The notes beneath the pieces are model-generated. The model did not search any database, was not told the origin of the DNA, and worked only from the letters and a program-made list of their open reading frames with translations. From Gemmatimonadaceae bacterium (GTDB lineage: Bacteria > Gemmatimonadota > Gemmatimonadetes > Gemmatimonadales > Gemmatimonadaceae), in NCBI GenBank assembly GCA_013813605.1, contig JACCRL010000236.1, positions 1 through 7,111 on the forward strand: a DNA stretch of 7,111 nt, in the 5' to 3' direction. This document shows, one piece after another, positions 1-6,174 of this stretch. The position numbers were made by a program, and so were the translations under genes. Position 1 is the first letter of the stretch, and every line of letters begins with the position of its first letter.

Positions 1-947
1 TCCGTCGTGGTCCGATTGGTCGTATTCGCTGCCGAGACGACGTTCTCCTCGATCATCAGCGAGCCGAAGTCGTTGCAGCCGAAGCGCAGCGCGATCTGTC
101 CGATCTTCATCCCCATCGTAACCCAGCTCGACTGAAGATTGGGAACGTTGTCGAGCACGATTCGCGAAATGGCCACCGTGCGCAGGTATTCCGCGGCGCC
201 GGTCTTCGGCTGGTGCGACATCGTGGGCGTGTTCTCGGGCTGGAGCGGCCAGCATATGAACGCCGTGAAGCCGCCCGTCCGCGCCTGCACTTCCCGCACG
301 CGCTGGAGGTGCTCGAGCCGCTCTGCCGCCGTTTCACCAAGCCCGTACATCATCGTTACGGAAGTCTTCATCCCCTCGTTGTGGGCGAGTTCCATTATCT
401 CGAGCCACCGGTCGGCGCCTGCTTTCTTCGGCGCGACAATGTCCCGTACCCGCTGCACGAGAATCTCGCCGCCGCCGCCCGGAATGGAATCCAGGCCAGC
501 GGCGCGGAGCTCGCGGATGACGGTGAGCGCATCCATGCGGAACAGCTTTGCAAAGAAGTCCACTTCGCTCGGGCTGAAGCCGTGAATGTGAATGGGGTGG
601 TGACGCTTGATGTAGCGCAGCAGGTCCAGATACCAGTCGAACGGTATGTATGGATTGTGGCCGCCCTGAATCAGGATCTGGACGCCGCCGAGCATCTTCG
701 CCTCGTCGATTTTCGCGCCGATCTGCTCGAAGGAGAGCGTATAGCCCTCGCCATGCTTCGGCCGGCGCGCGAACGCGCAGAAGCCGCAGTCGGCAACGCA
801 CACGTTCGTGTAATTGATGTTCCGGTCGATGATGTAGGACACGACGCCGTGCGGATGCTTCTCGTTGCGGATGCGATCCGCTTCCCCCCCCAGCTCCAGG
901 AGCGGCGCGTTCTCGTAGAAGTCGAGGAGGTCGCGGGATTCGGTCAT
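1..947 (-). CDS. mqnC: Cyclic dehypoxanthinyl futalosine synthase MqnC (radical SAM), 3' end off the window
   Basis: MqnC is a cytosolic radical SAM enzyme that cyclises dehypoxanthine futalosine to its spiro cyclic form, the fourth step of futalosine-type menaquinone synthesis. Reading the minus strand from the ATG at 947-945 gives 315 codons with no stop before the window edge; family members are usually about 360-380 residues, so roughly 50 are missing. Visible motifs: DRNINYTN leading into the 4Fe-4S motif CX3CX2C (C50, C54, C57; C50 codon at 798-800), QGG at about 94-96, HGFSPSE at about 122-128, LDSIPGGGGEIL at about 152-163, and an EENVVSAA segment near residue 300 typical of the C-terminal part of the family. 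The start is set by a 4-base ATGA overlap with the mqnA stop; there is no clear Shine-Dalgarno sequence, so coupling to mqnA is inferred. The related enzyme MqnE is the main alternative, but the DRNINYTN and QGG segments favour MqnC. A run of eight G (884-891) lies in codons 19-22 and the frame is intact there. Confidence 0.95.
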   Translation of the reverse strand, partial: MTESRDLLDFYENAPLLELGGEADRIRNEKHPHGVVSYIIDRNINYTNVCVADCGFCAFARRPKHGEGYTLSFEQIGAKIDEAKMLGGVQILIQGGHNPYIPFDWYLDLLRYIKRHHPIHIHGFSPSEVDFFAKLFRMDALTVIRELRAAGLDSIPGGGGEILVQRVRDIVAPKKAGADRWLEIMELAHNEGMKTSVTMMYGLGETAAERLEHLQRVREVQARTGGFTAFICWPLQPENTPTMSHQPKTGAAEYLRTVAISRIVLDNVPNLQSSWVTMGMKIGQIALRFGCNDFGSLMIEENVVSAANTTNRTTT

Positions 948-1777
948 GCCGCGCTCAGGAACTGAAGCGTCCCGTTCGGGATGCGTCCGCGCTCGACCAG
1001 GCGCCGATAAAACTCGGTAAGTCCCGCGAGGTGCGGGTACGAGAGCCCGTAATCCAGTCCCGACAAATACTGCTCACATGTCGATGTCTCGACTCCGGTG
1101 GCCTCACTGGCCTGAGCTGCCAACAGCGGCAGATGCGCGAGGCCCCAGTCACGGGAAGCGATCAGCGCCGCATGCGCCGCGAGGGCAGCGGCGACCGGGG
1201 TGCGACGGCCCGCGACCCAGACTGCGAACACGAACGGCTGCCCCGTCCACGCCTTCCATTCCGCGCCCAGGTCGTACGCGTGCGGGTAGCGCGGCAGCTC
1301 TCCCGACTGAAGGACCAGTGCAGCATCTCCGATCACGAGCCGCGCATCCGCATCATCGAGCGAGTCTCCGCTGATATCGGAAAGCTCGGCGTCACCGGCG
1401 ACGAATACCGGTCTGGCGTGCCAGACGTCCTCGAACAGCAGCTCGAGGAGTGCGACGCTCGTCATCGAGCTCCTGCTGACGAGAACCTTGCAGCCACCCA
1501 GCTCGGCGGCAGGGCGCGAGGAGAAGAGCATGACGCTGCGCACCGGGCCGTCGCAGGAAATCGCGAGGTCGGGCAGCAGCAGGTAGCGTGCGGAATCACG
1601 AGCGTACTCGACCGCGGAAACTACGCTGATGTCGAGCTCGCCCTCGCTCATGCGCCGGTTGAGGGCGGTCGGGACGCCGCTCACCAACGTAGCATCGAGC
1701 GTTACGATGCCGCGGTCAACGGCGCCGTATACGGGATAACAATTGATGTAGGGAATCCGTCCGATTCTGAGCGTCAT
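944..1777 (-). CDS. mqnA: Chorismate dehydratase MqnA
   Basis: MqnA removes water from chorismate to give 3-[(1-carboxyvinyl)oxy]benzoate, the committed first step of the futalosine menaquinone pathway. It is a soluble enzyme with a periplasmic-binding-protein-like fold (the former DUF178 family). The 277-residue product has normal family length. It begins with the usual RIGRIPYINCYPVY segment (residues 4-17). Other recognisable blocks are SGVPTALNRRMSEGELDIS (33-51), the SAVEYAR segment (54-60), LLLPDLAISCDGPV (66-79), VIGDAAL (148-154) and a GAEWKAWTGQPFVFAVW block (171-187). No signal peptide is visible, in line with a cytosolic enzyme. The ATG at 1777-1775 overlaps the mqnE stop by four bases (ATGA), with GGTGG at 1782-1786 as a possible but closely spaced ribosome binding site. 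Its own stop overlaps the mqnC start in the same way. It lies between the two radical SAM enzymes of the same pathway, which strongly supports the assignment. Confidence 0.95.
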   Translation of the reverse strand: MTLRIGRIPYINCYPVYGAVDRGIVTLDATLVSGVPTALNRRMSEGELDISVVSAVEYARDSARYLLLPDLAISCDGPVRSVMLFSSRPAAELGGCKVLVSRSSMTSVALLELLFEDVWHARPVFVAGDAELSDISGDSLDDADARLVIGDAALVLQSGELPRYPHAYDLGAEWKAWTGQPFVFAVWVAGRRTPVAAALAAHAALIASRDWGLAHLPLLAAQASEATGVETSTCEQYLSGLDYGLSYPHLAGLTEFYRRLVERGRIPNGTLQFLSAA

Positions 1778-2943
1778 GCCGCCACCGGTTCGGATGCGGC
1801 GGTCCGGTCGAAGACGCGCAGGATCCTGTAGAACGAATCGCGCTCGGCAGGAATCTTTCCAGCGGCGCGAATGAGCGACAGGATGTCGTCGAGGCTCATC
1901 CCCTGCGCAGTGTGGGCTCCCGCCTCGTGGTAGATCTTCTCCCGCACGACCGTTCCCTCGAGGTCATTGACGCCGAAGGAGAGGGCGGTCTGCGACAGGA
2001 AGGGAGTCACCATGATCCAGTGCGTCTTCACGTGCTCGAAGTTGTCGAGGAAGAGGCGGCCAGCAGCGAGGTTGCGCAGGTCGTCGAAGCCGGTTGTAGC
2101 GGAGCCCTGCCTGCCGAGCTCAATTCCCAACTCGTTGTTGTCGGGGTGGTAGGCAAGCGGGATGTAGGCGAGAAATCCGCCCGTCTCTTCCTGGAGGTCG
2201 CGCAGCATCGTCAGGTGGTCGATGCGATCGTCGATCGTCTCAACGTGCCCATAGAGCATCGTGCAATTCGAGCGGATGCCGAGCTGGTGTGCCGTCCGGT
2301 GCACGGCGATCCAGTCTTCGGCAGCGAGTTTCTTGTCGGCGATGGTCATGCGCACACCGCGGCCGAAAACTTCCGCGCCGCCGCCGGGAAGCGTGTCGAG
2401 TCCAGCTTCGCGGAGCGCTACGAGCACATCCTCGACCGACATCTTCTCGATGCGCGAAATGTGCGCGATCTCGACCGCCGTCAGGGCCTTGATGTGAACG
2501 TGCGGGTACCGCGACTTGAGCCCGCGAAAGATGTCGCTGTAGTATGCGAGGCCGGCTTTCATGTCGAGGCCGCCGACGATGTGAAACTCCTTCGTCAGGC
2601 CGCTTGCCGCCGATTCCGCTTCCGCGAACACCTGGTCGAGCGTGTAGTGGTAAGCACCCTCTTCCTTCGGCAGCCGGGCGAATGAGCAGAACACGCACGT
2701 CTTGCGCAGGTAGCAGACGTTCGTCGGATTGATATGCTGATTGGCGGCGAAGGTGACGATATCGCCGTGGCGGCGACGGTTCGCGTAGTCGGCAATGCGG
2801 CCCAATCCGAGGAGGTCGGGCGATGTGAAAAGAATTTTGGCATCACCGGCGGAGAGGCGCGTGCCGGAGGCAACCTTCTCTCCCACCGCGCAGAGCGCAC
2901 GGTCCGTGATCCTCGAAAGGTCGAGAGAGGGCTGGATTTGCAT
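1774..2943 (-). CDS. mqnE: Aminofutalosine synthase MqnE (radical SAM)
   Basis: MqnE adds the 5'-deoxyadenosyl radical from S-adenosylmethionine to the MqnA product and, with loss of carboxylate, gives 6-amino-6-deoxyfutalosine. The protein is 389 residues, normal for the family. Features in order: the N-terminal HGDIVTFAANQHINPTNV block (59-76), the iron-sulfur cysteines C77, C83 and C86, FHIVGGLDMKAG (120-131), KALTAVEI (152-159), LDTLPGGGAEVF (182-193), HRTAHQLGI (215-223), TMLYGHVET (228-236), and GGFLAYIPLAYHP (255-267). HIVGG together with TMLYGHVET separates it from MqnC and from the CofH/ThiH relatives. The cysteine spacing here is CX5CX2C, two residues longer than the CX3CX2C I expect for this family; codons at 2686-2715 confirm the reading. 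The ATG at 2943-2941 follows the fabF stop by two bases, with no strong ribosome binding site, so translation is probably coupled to fabF. Its stop overlaps the mqnA start. Confidence 0.95.
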   Translation of the reverse strand: MQIQPSLDLSRITDRALCAVGEKVASGTRLSAGDAKILFTSPDLLGLGRIADYANRRRHGDIVTFAANQHINPTNVCYLRKTCVFCSFARLPKEEGAYHYTLDQVFAEAESAASGLTKEFHIVGGLDMKAGLAYYSDIFRGLKSRYPHVHIKALTAVEIAHISRIEKMSVEDVLVALREAGLDTLPGGGAEVFGRGVRMTIADKKLAAEDWIAVHRTAHQLGIRSNCTMLYGHVETIDDRIDHLTMLRDLQEETGGFLAYIPLAYHPDNNELGIELGRQGSATTGFDDLRNLAAGRLFLDNFEHVKTHWIMVTPFLSQTALSFGVNDLEGTVVREKIYHEAGAHTAQGMSLDDILSLIRAAGKIPAERDSFYRILRVFDRTAASEPVAA

Positions 2944-2945
2944 CG

Positions 2946-4190
2946 TCAGCCCGTGAATCGCTTGACTGCGAGCGTCGTGTTGTGGCCGCCGAAGCCGAAG
3001 CTGTTGCTCAACACGGCGGTGACCTCACGCTCGATGCAGACGTTCGGCGTGTAGTTGAGGTCGCAATCCGGGTCGGGCGTCTGGTAGTTGATGGTCGGCG
3101 GTATCATGTTCGTCCCGACGACGAGCGAGCTGACAATGAACTCGACCGCGCCAGCCGCGCCGAGCATGTGGCCGGTCGCCGACTTGGTCGAGCTCACGTT
3201 GACCTTGGCGGCGTGCTCGCCGAACACCGCCTTGATCGCGCGCGTCTCGTTGAAATCGTTGGCGGGCGTTGACGTGCCATGGGCGTTGATGTACTGCACA
3301 TCGGCGGGCGTAAGGCCAGCGTCCTTGAGGGCCCGTTTCATGGCGCGCTGGGCCCCCTCTCCGTCGGGCGCCGGGGCCGTCAGGTGGTGCGCATCACCGG
3401 TCGCGCCATAACCGCCGATCTCGGCGTAGATCTTCGCTCCGCGGGCGACGGCGTGCTCCCATTCCTCGAGAATCACGACCCCCGCTCCTTCGCCCATTAC
3501 GAACCCGTCGCGCGTCTTGTCGAAGGGACGCGACGCAGTCTCGGGGCTGTCGTTCCGTTCAGAAAGCGCCTTCATGTTGGCAAAACCGCCGATCGCCATC
3601 GGAGTCACCGTTGCTTCCGCGCCGCCGCTGATCATGATGTCCGCATCGCCATACTGAATGGTGCGGAACGCATCACCTATCGCATGAGCACTGGTCGCGC
3701 AAGCTGATACGGTGGCGTAGTTTGGGCCTTTCGCATTGAACTGCATGGAGACGATTCCGGCAGCGATATCAGCAATGAACATCGGAATGAAGAAGGGCGA
3801 GATCTTCCCTACTCCCCGTTCGCGGTAGACGTCGTGCTGCTCCTCGAAGCTCTTGAGGCCACCGATCCCGCTCCCGACGATGACGCCGATGCGGTCGGGG
3901 TCGATATTGTGTCCGTTGGCGAGGCCGGCATCGGTCATCGCCTGCTTCGCTGCCGCGACCGCGTACTGAGTATAGTGATCGGCGCGCTTCGCCTCCTTAC
4001 GATCCATGAAGTCGAGCGCGTTGAACCCCTTCACCTCCGCGGCAAACTTCACCGGGAAGTTCGTTGCGTCGAACTTCGTAATCGGGGCGGTACCGGACCG
4101 GCCCTCGATGAGTGACCGCCACGTCGTCGCCACATCGTTACCGACGGGGGTAATTGCCCCGAGCCCGGTGACGACGACTCGTCGACTCAT
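2946..4190 (-). CDS. fabF: Beta-ketoacyl-ACP synthase II FabF
   Basis: FabF is the elongation condensing enzyme of type II fatty acid synthesis. It takes an acyl chain from acyl-ACP onto its active cysteine and condenses it with malonyl-ACP, releasing CO2. The 414-residue protein is full length for the family and shows the thiolase-fold landmarks: [17 protein letters not shown] (3-19), nucleophile C164 in [10 protein letters not shown]304 in NAHGTSTP, K336 and H341 in [15 protein letters not shown], and the glycine-rich gate SFGFGGHN (397-404, gate Phe about 400). The Cys-His-His triad separates it from FabH, which has Cys-His-Asn; FabB is a less likely alternative given the overall pattern and the position beside acpP. 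The ATG at 4190-4188 shares one base with the acpP stop (TAATG), and AGAAGG at 4201-4206 can serve as ribosome binding site. The acpP-fabF order is common in bacteria. Downstream it is followed after two bases by mqnE. Confidence 0.97.
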   Translation of the reverse strand: MSRRVVVTGLGAITPVGNDVATTWRSLIEGRSGTAPITKFDATNFPVKFAAEVKGFNALDFMDRKEAKRADHYTQYAVAAAKQAMTDAGLANGHNIDPDRIGVIVGSGIGGLKSFEEQHDVYRERGVGKISPFFIPMFIADIAAGIVSMQFNAKGPNYATVSACATSAHAIGDAFRTIQYGDADIMISGGAEATVTPMAIGGFANMKALSERNDSPETASRPFDKTRDGFVMGEGAGVVILEEWEHAVARGAKIYAEIGGYGATGDAHHLTAPAPDGEGAQRAMKRALKDAGLTPADVQYINAHGTSTPANDFNETRAIKAVFGEHAAKVNVSSTKSATGHMLGAAGAVEFIVSSLVVGTNMIPPTINYQTPDPDCDLNYTPNVCIEREVTAVLSNSFGFGGHNTTLAVKRFTG

Positions 4191-4429
4191 TACGCGCCGA
4201 CCTTCTGGTTCAGGTAGCCGAGCGCATCACCGACGGTGCGCAGTTTTTCGGCATCTTCGTCCGGAATGTCGATATTGAACTCTTTCTCGAACTCCATCAC
4301 CAGCTCGACGATGTCGAGACTGTCCGCACCGAGGTCCTCGATGAAGCTCGCCTCGTTGGTGAGCTTCTCGCGCTCGACGCCGAGCTCTTTCTCGATGATG
4401 TCCTTTACCTTATCGGAATTGTCGGCCAT
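4190..4429 (-). CDS. acpP: Acyl carrier protein AcpP
   Basis: AcpP carries the growing acyl chain as a thioester on a 4'-phosphopantetheine arm and shuttles it among FabD, FabH, FabG, FabF and the other FAS II enzymes in the cytosol. The product is 79 residues, the usual size, and acidic. The attachment site is S37 in the motif [11 protein letters not shown] (33-43), followed by the recognition helix with [19 protein letters not shown] (45-63). The four-helix ACP pattern is unbroken. The ATG at 4429-4427 is preceded by a good ribosome binding site, GAGGAAA at 4438-4444 with eight bases of spacing, the best one in the window. Together with the 65-base AT-rich leader this suggests that acpP is expressed more strongly than its neighbours, as expected for one of the most abundant bacterial proteins (inference). 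The stop shares one base with the fabF start. Confidence 0.98.
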   Translation of the reverse strand: MADNSDKVKDIIEKELGVEREKLTNEASFIEDLGADSLDIVELVMEFEKEFNIDIPDEDAEKLRTVGDALGYLNQKVGA

Positions 4430-4437
4430 TTGATGGA

Positions 4438-4444
4438 TTTCCTC
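4438..4444 (-). promoter_or_regulatory. Ribosome binding site of acpP
   Basis: GAGGAAA on the minus strand, eight bases before the acpP ATG. It is the clearest Shine-Dalgarno sequence in the window and fixes the acpP start. Most other internal genes start on or next to the previous stop with weak or no such site. Confidence 0.8.
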
Positions 4445-4464
4445 GTGTTGGTGGGGTGTACTGA

Positions 4465-4493
4465 AATATAGCTAAGCGAATATCTGACAGAAA
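4465..4493 (-). promoter_or_regulatory. Possible internal promoter in the fabG-acpP gap
   Basis: The 65-base gap between fabG and acpP (4430-4494) is much more AT-rich than the rest of the window. On the minus strand it holds TATATT at 4465-4470, which resembles a -10 box. A 17-base spacer upstream there is only a weak -35 match, TTTCTG (4488-4493). A start near 4458 would leave a leader of about 30 bases before the acpP ATG. Dedicated acpP promoters are known in other bacteria, but here the case rests on base composition and one hexamer, so it is tentative. I see no hairpin that would act as a terminator in the gap. Confidence 0.3.
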
Positions 4494-4494
4494 G

Positions 4495-5232
4495 TTACAT
4501 GACCATGCCGCCGTCGACGACGAAGACCTGGCCGGTGATGTACGACGCGAGGTCGGAAGCGAGGAACGCGACGGTGCCGGCAACATCCTTTGCGGTCCCC
4601 AGTCGCTCAAGGGCGATCTGGCCGGAAAGTGCGTCACGCGCTTCCTTGGGCAACGCCGCAGTCATCTCTGTTTCGATGAAGCCGGGCGCGACAGCGTTGA
4701 CGAGAATGTTTCGCGATCCAAGCTCCTTGGCGACCGACTTGGTGAGCGCAATGAGGCCCGCCTTGCTTGCCGCGTAGTTGGCCTGGCCCTTGTTGCCAAT
4801 CAGCCCGATGATGCTCGCGACGTTGATGATTCGTCCCGACCGCCGCTTCATCATGCCCCGCGACACCGCGCGAATGGCCGCGAAGGCACCTCGCAGGTTG
4901 GCGTTCTGCACCGCATCCCAGTCTTCGTCCTTGAGACGCATCACGAGATTGTCCTTCGTGATGCCTGCATTGTTGACGAGGATGTCGATCGACCCGAACG
5001 CAGCTTCGACATCCGCGATCAGCCTGGCGACCTGGGCGGTATCAGAGACGTCGCAGGCGAAGCCGCGGCAGTTTTCTCCAAGTGCCTTCGCGCCTTCCTC
5101 TGCCTTCTGCAAGTCCCGTCCGACGACGGCGACTCGCGCGCCGCACTGGACGAGGCCTTGGGCGATCGCTTTCCCGATGCCACGCGTGCTGCCGGTGACG
5201 AGCGCATTTTTCCCTGCGAGATCGATCTGCAT
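4495..5232 (-). CDS. fabG: 3-oxoacyl-ACP reductase FabG
   Basis: FabG reduces beta-ketoacyl-ACP to (R)-3-hydroxyacyl-ACP with NADPH, the first reduction in each FAS II cycle. It is a cytosolic short-chain dehydrogenase that normally forms tetramers. The 245-residue product matches the usual length of about 244-248. It shows the cofactor-binding TGSTRGIG (13-20), NNAG (87-90), and the catalytic set N112, S140, Y153 and K157 in the NVAS...NYAASK region, followed by VNAVAPGFIETEM (178-190) and the C-terminal GQVFVVDGG (234-242). The short-chain dehydrogenase family is broad, but position between fabD and acpP makes FabG the clear reading. The ATG at 5232-5230 shares one base with the fabD stop (TGATG) and lacks a convincing ribosome binding site, so translational coupling with fabD is likely. 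The stop is followed by the 65-base AT-rich gap before acpP. Confidence 0.97.
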   Translation of the reverse strand: MQIDLAGKNALVTGSTRGIGKAIAQGLVQCGARVAVVGRDLQKAEEGAKALGENCRGFACDVSDTAQVARLIADVEAAFGSIDILVNNAGITKDNLVMRLKDEDWDAVQNANLRGAFAAIRAVSRGMMKRRSGRIINVASIIGLIGNKGQANYAASKAGLIALTKSVAKELGSRNILVNAVAPGFIETEMTAALPKEARDALSGQIALERLGTAKDVAGTVAFLASDLASYITGQVFVVDGGMVM

Positions 5233-6170
5233 CAGGCGACCATTTTAAGGAGTTGTTCGACCTCGGCGGGACCGCCGCAGGCGATTGTGCGCGCGCCTTT
5301 CACGAGTCTTCCCATGAGGCCGGACAGGACGTTCCCCGGTCCCATTTCCACATACAGCGCATCGGGGAAGCGAGCGGCAATGTTGCGCGCCTCGGTCGCC
5401 CAGAGAACGGGCGACGTAAGCTGGTCGAGCAGCAGCCTGCTTCCCGACCCCGCATCCGTTGAGGGCTTGGCAGTGACGTTCGAGTAAACAGGGAAACGCG
5501 GGTCGGTCAGGGCGGCGACGGCAATTGCACCGCGAAGTCCCTCGATTGCGGGCCTCATCAGCGGCGAGTGAAAAGCCCCGCTCACAGGGAGTCCGATCGC
5601 GCGCTTGGCGCCGGCCTCTTTTGCGAGAGCCATCGCCCGCTCCACCGCCTCGATTTCACCCGAGATGACTGTCTGCTCGTCGGTGTTGTAATTCGCGGGC
5701 ACGACGAGCGAGTCCCCCTGCGTTGCCTGCGCACAGATTTCGGCGATCGGGCTCGTTGTAGTGCCGAGAATCGCCGCCATCGTTCCGGGACGCGAGGTGC
5801 CGGTGTCGTACATCAGCTCGCCGCGCCGGCGCACGAGCCGCACTCCATCCTCGAGGCTGACGGCGCCGGCGGCGTGGTAGGCGGTGAACTCACCGAGCGA
5901 ATGGCCGGCGGCGGCGCGCACGTGCGGCGCGAGATGTCGCGACACCACGCTCCAGACCGCAGCGCCGTGAGTGAACAGCGCCGGCTGCGCGTTGCGGGTC
6001 TCCGTGAGCTCTTCGGCCGGTCCTTCGAAGCAGAGCTTGCTGAGGCTTGCTCCAAGTGCCTCGTCGGCGATCGAAAAAACTTGCTTCGCTTCGGGGAAGG
6101 CTGCGGCGAGGTCCTTTCCCATCCCGGGCTTCTGCGAGCCCTGCCCGGGGAACAGCAGTACGATGTCCAC
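5232..6170 (-). CDS. fabD: Malonyl-CoA:ACP transacylase FabD
   Basis: FabD moves the malonyl group from malonyl-CoA to the phosphopantetheine arm of AcpP, supplying the two-carbon donor for FabH and FabF. The 312-residue product has the standard length. Visible are PGQGSQ (8-13), the nucleophile S91 in GHSLGE (89-94), R116 in the VRRRGELM segment (113-120), expected to bind the malonyl carboxylate, H201 in SGAFHSPLM (197-205), and the EMGPGNVLSGLM block near the C-terminus (275-286). The start is a GTG codon at 6170-6168: there is no ATG nearby in frame, and this start places the GQGSQ motif at the usual distance from the N-terminus. It lies four bases after the fabH stop, with only a weak upstream AGG. 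The stop shares one base with the fabG start. Confidence 0.97.
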   Translation of the reverse strand: MDIVLLFPGQGSQKPGMGKDLAAAFPEAKQVFSIADEALGASLSKLCFEGPAEELTETRNAQPALFTHGAAVWSVVSRHLAPHVRAAAGHSLGEFTAYHAAGAVSLEDGVRLVRRRGELMYDTGTSRPGTMAAILGTTTSPIAEICAQATQGDSLVVPANYNTDEQTVISGEIEAVERAMALAKEAGAKRAIGLPVSGAFHSPLMRPAIEGLRGAIAVAALTDPRFPVYSNVTAKPSTDAGSGSRLLLDQLTSPVLWATEARNIAARFPDALYVEMGPGNVLSGLMGRLVKGARTIACGGPAEVEQLLKMVA

Positions 6171-6174
6171 GCGC

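Noticed and set aside
884..891. Possible frameshift in mqnC at the G8 tract.
   Set aside because: The frame before and after the tract is the same and both sides match the MqnC family, so no frameshift is present.
213..965. Long plus-strand open frame of 250 codons opposite mqnC.
   Set aside because: It is a shadow frame in GC-rich DNA. The minus strand here codes for a clear MqnC with its cysteine motif, while the plus-strand product is Arg/Glu/Val-rich without any family pattern.
1031..1831. Plus-strand open frame of 266 codons opposite mqnA.
   Set aside because: The same shadow effect; the minus-strand MqnA is full length with all family blocks, and the antisense product resembles nothing I know.
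1912..2685. Plus-strand open frame of 257 codons opposite mqnE.
   Set aside because: Antisense shadow of a well-supported radical SAM gene; no recognisable motif or ribosome binding site.
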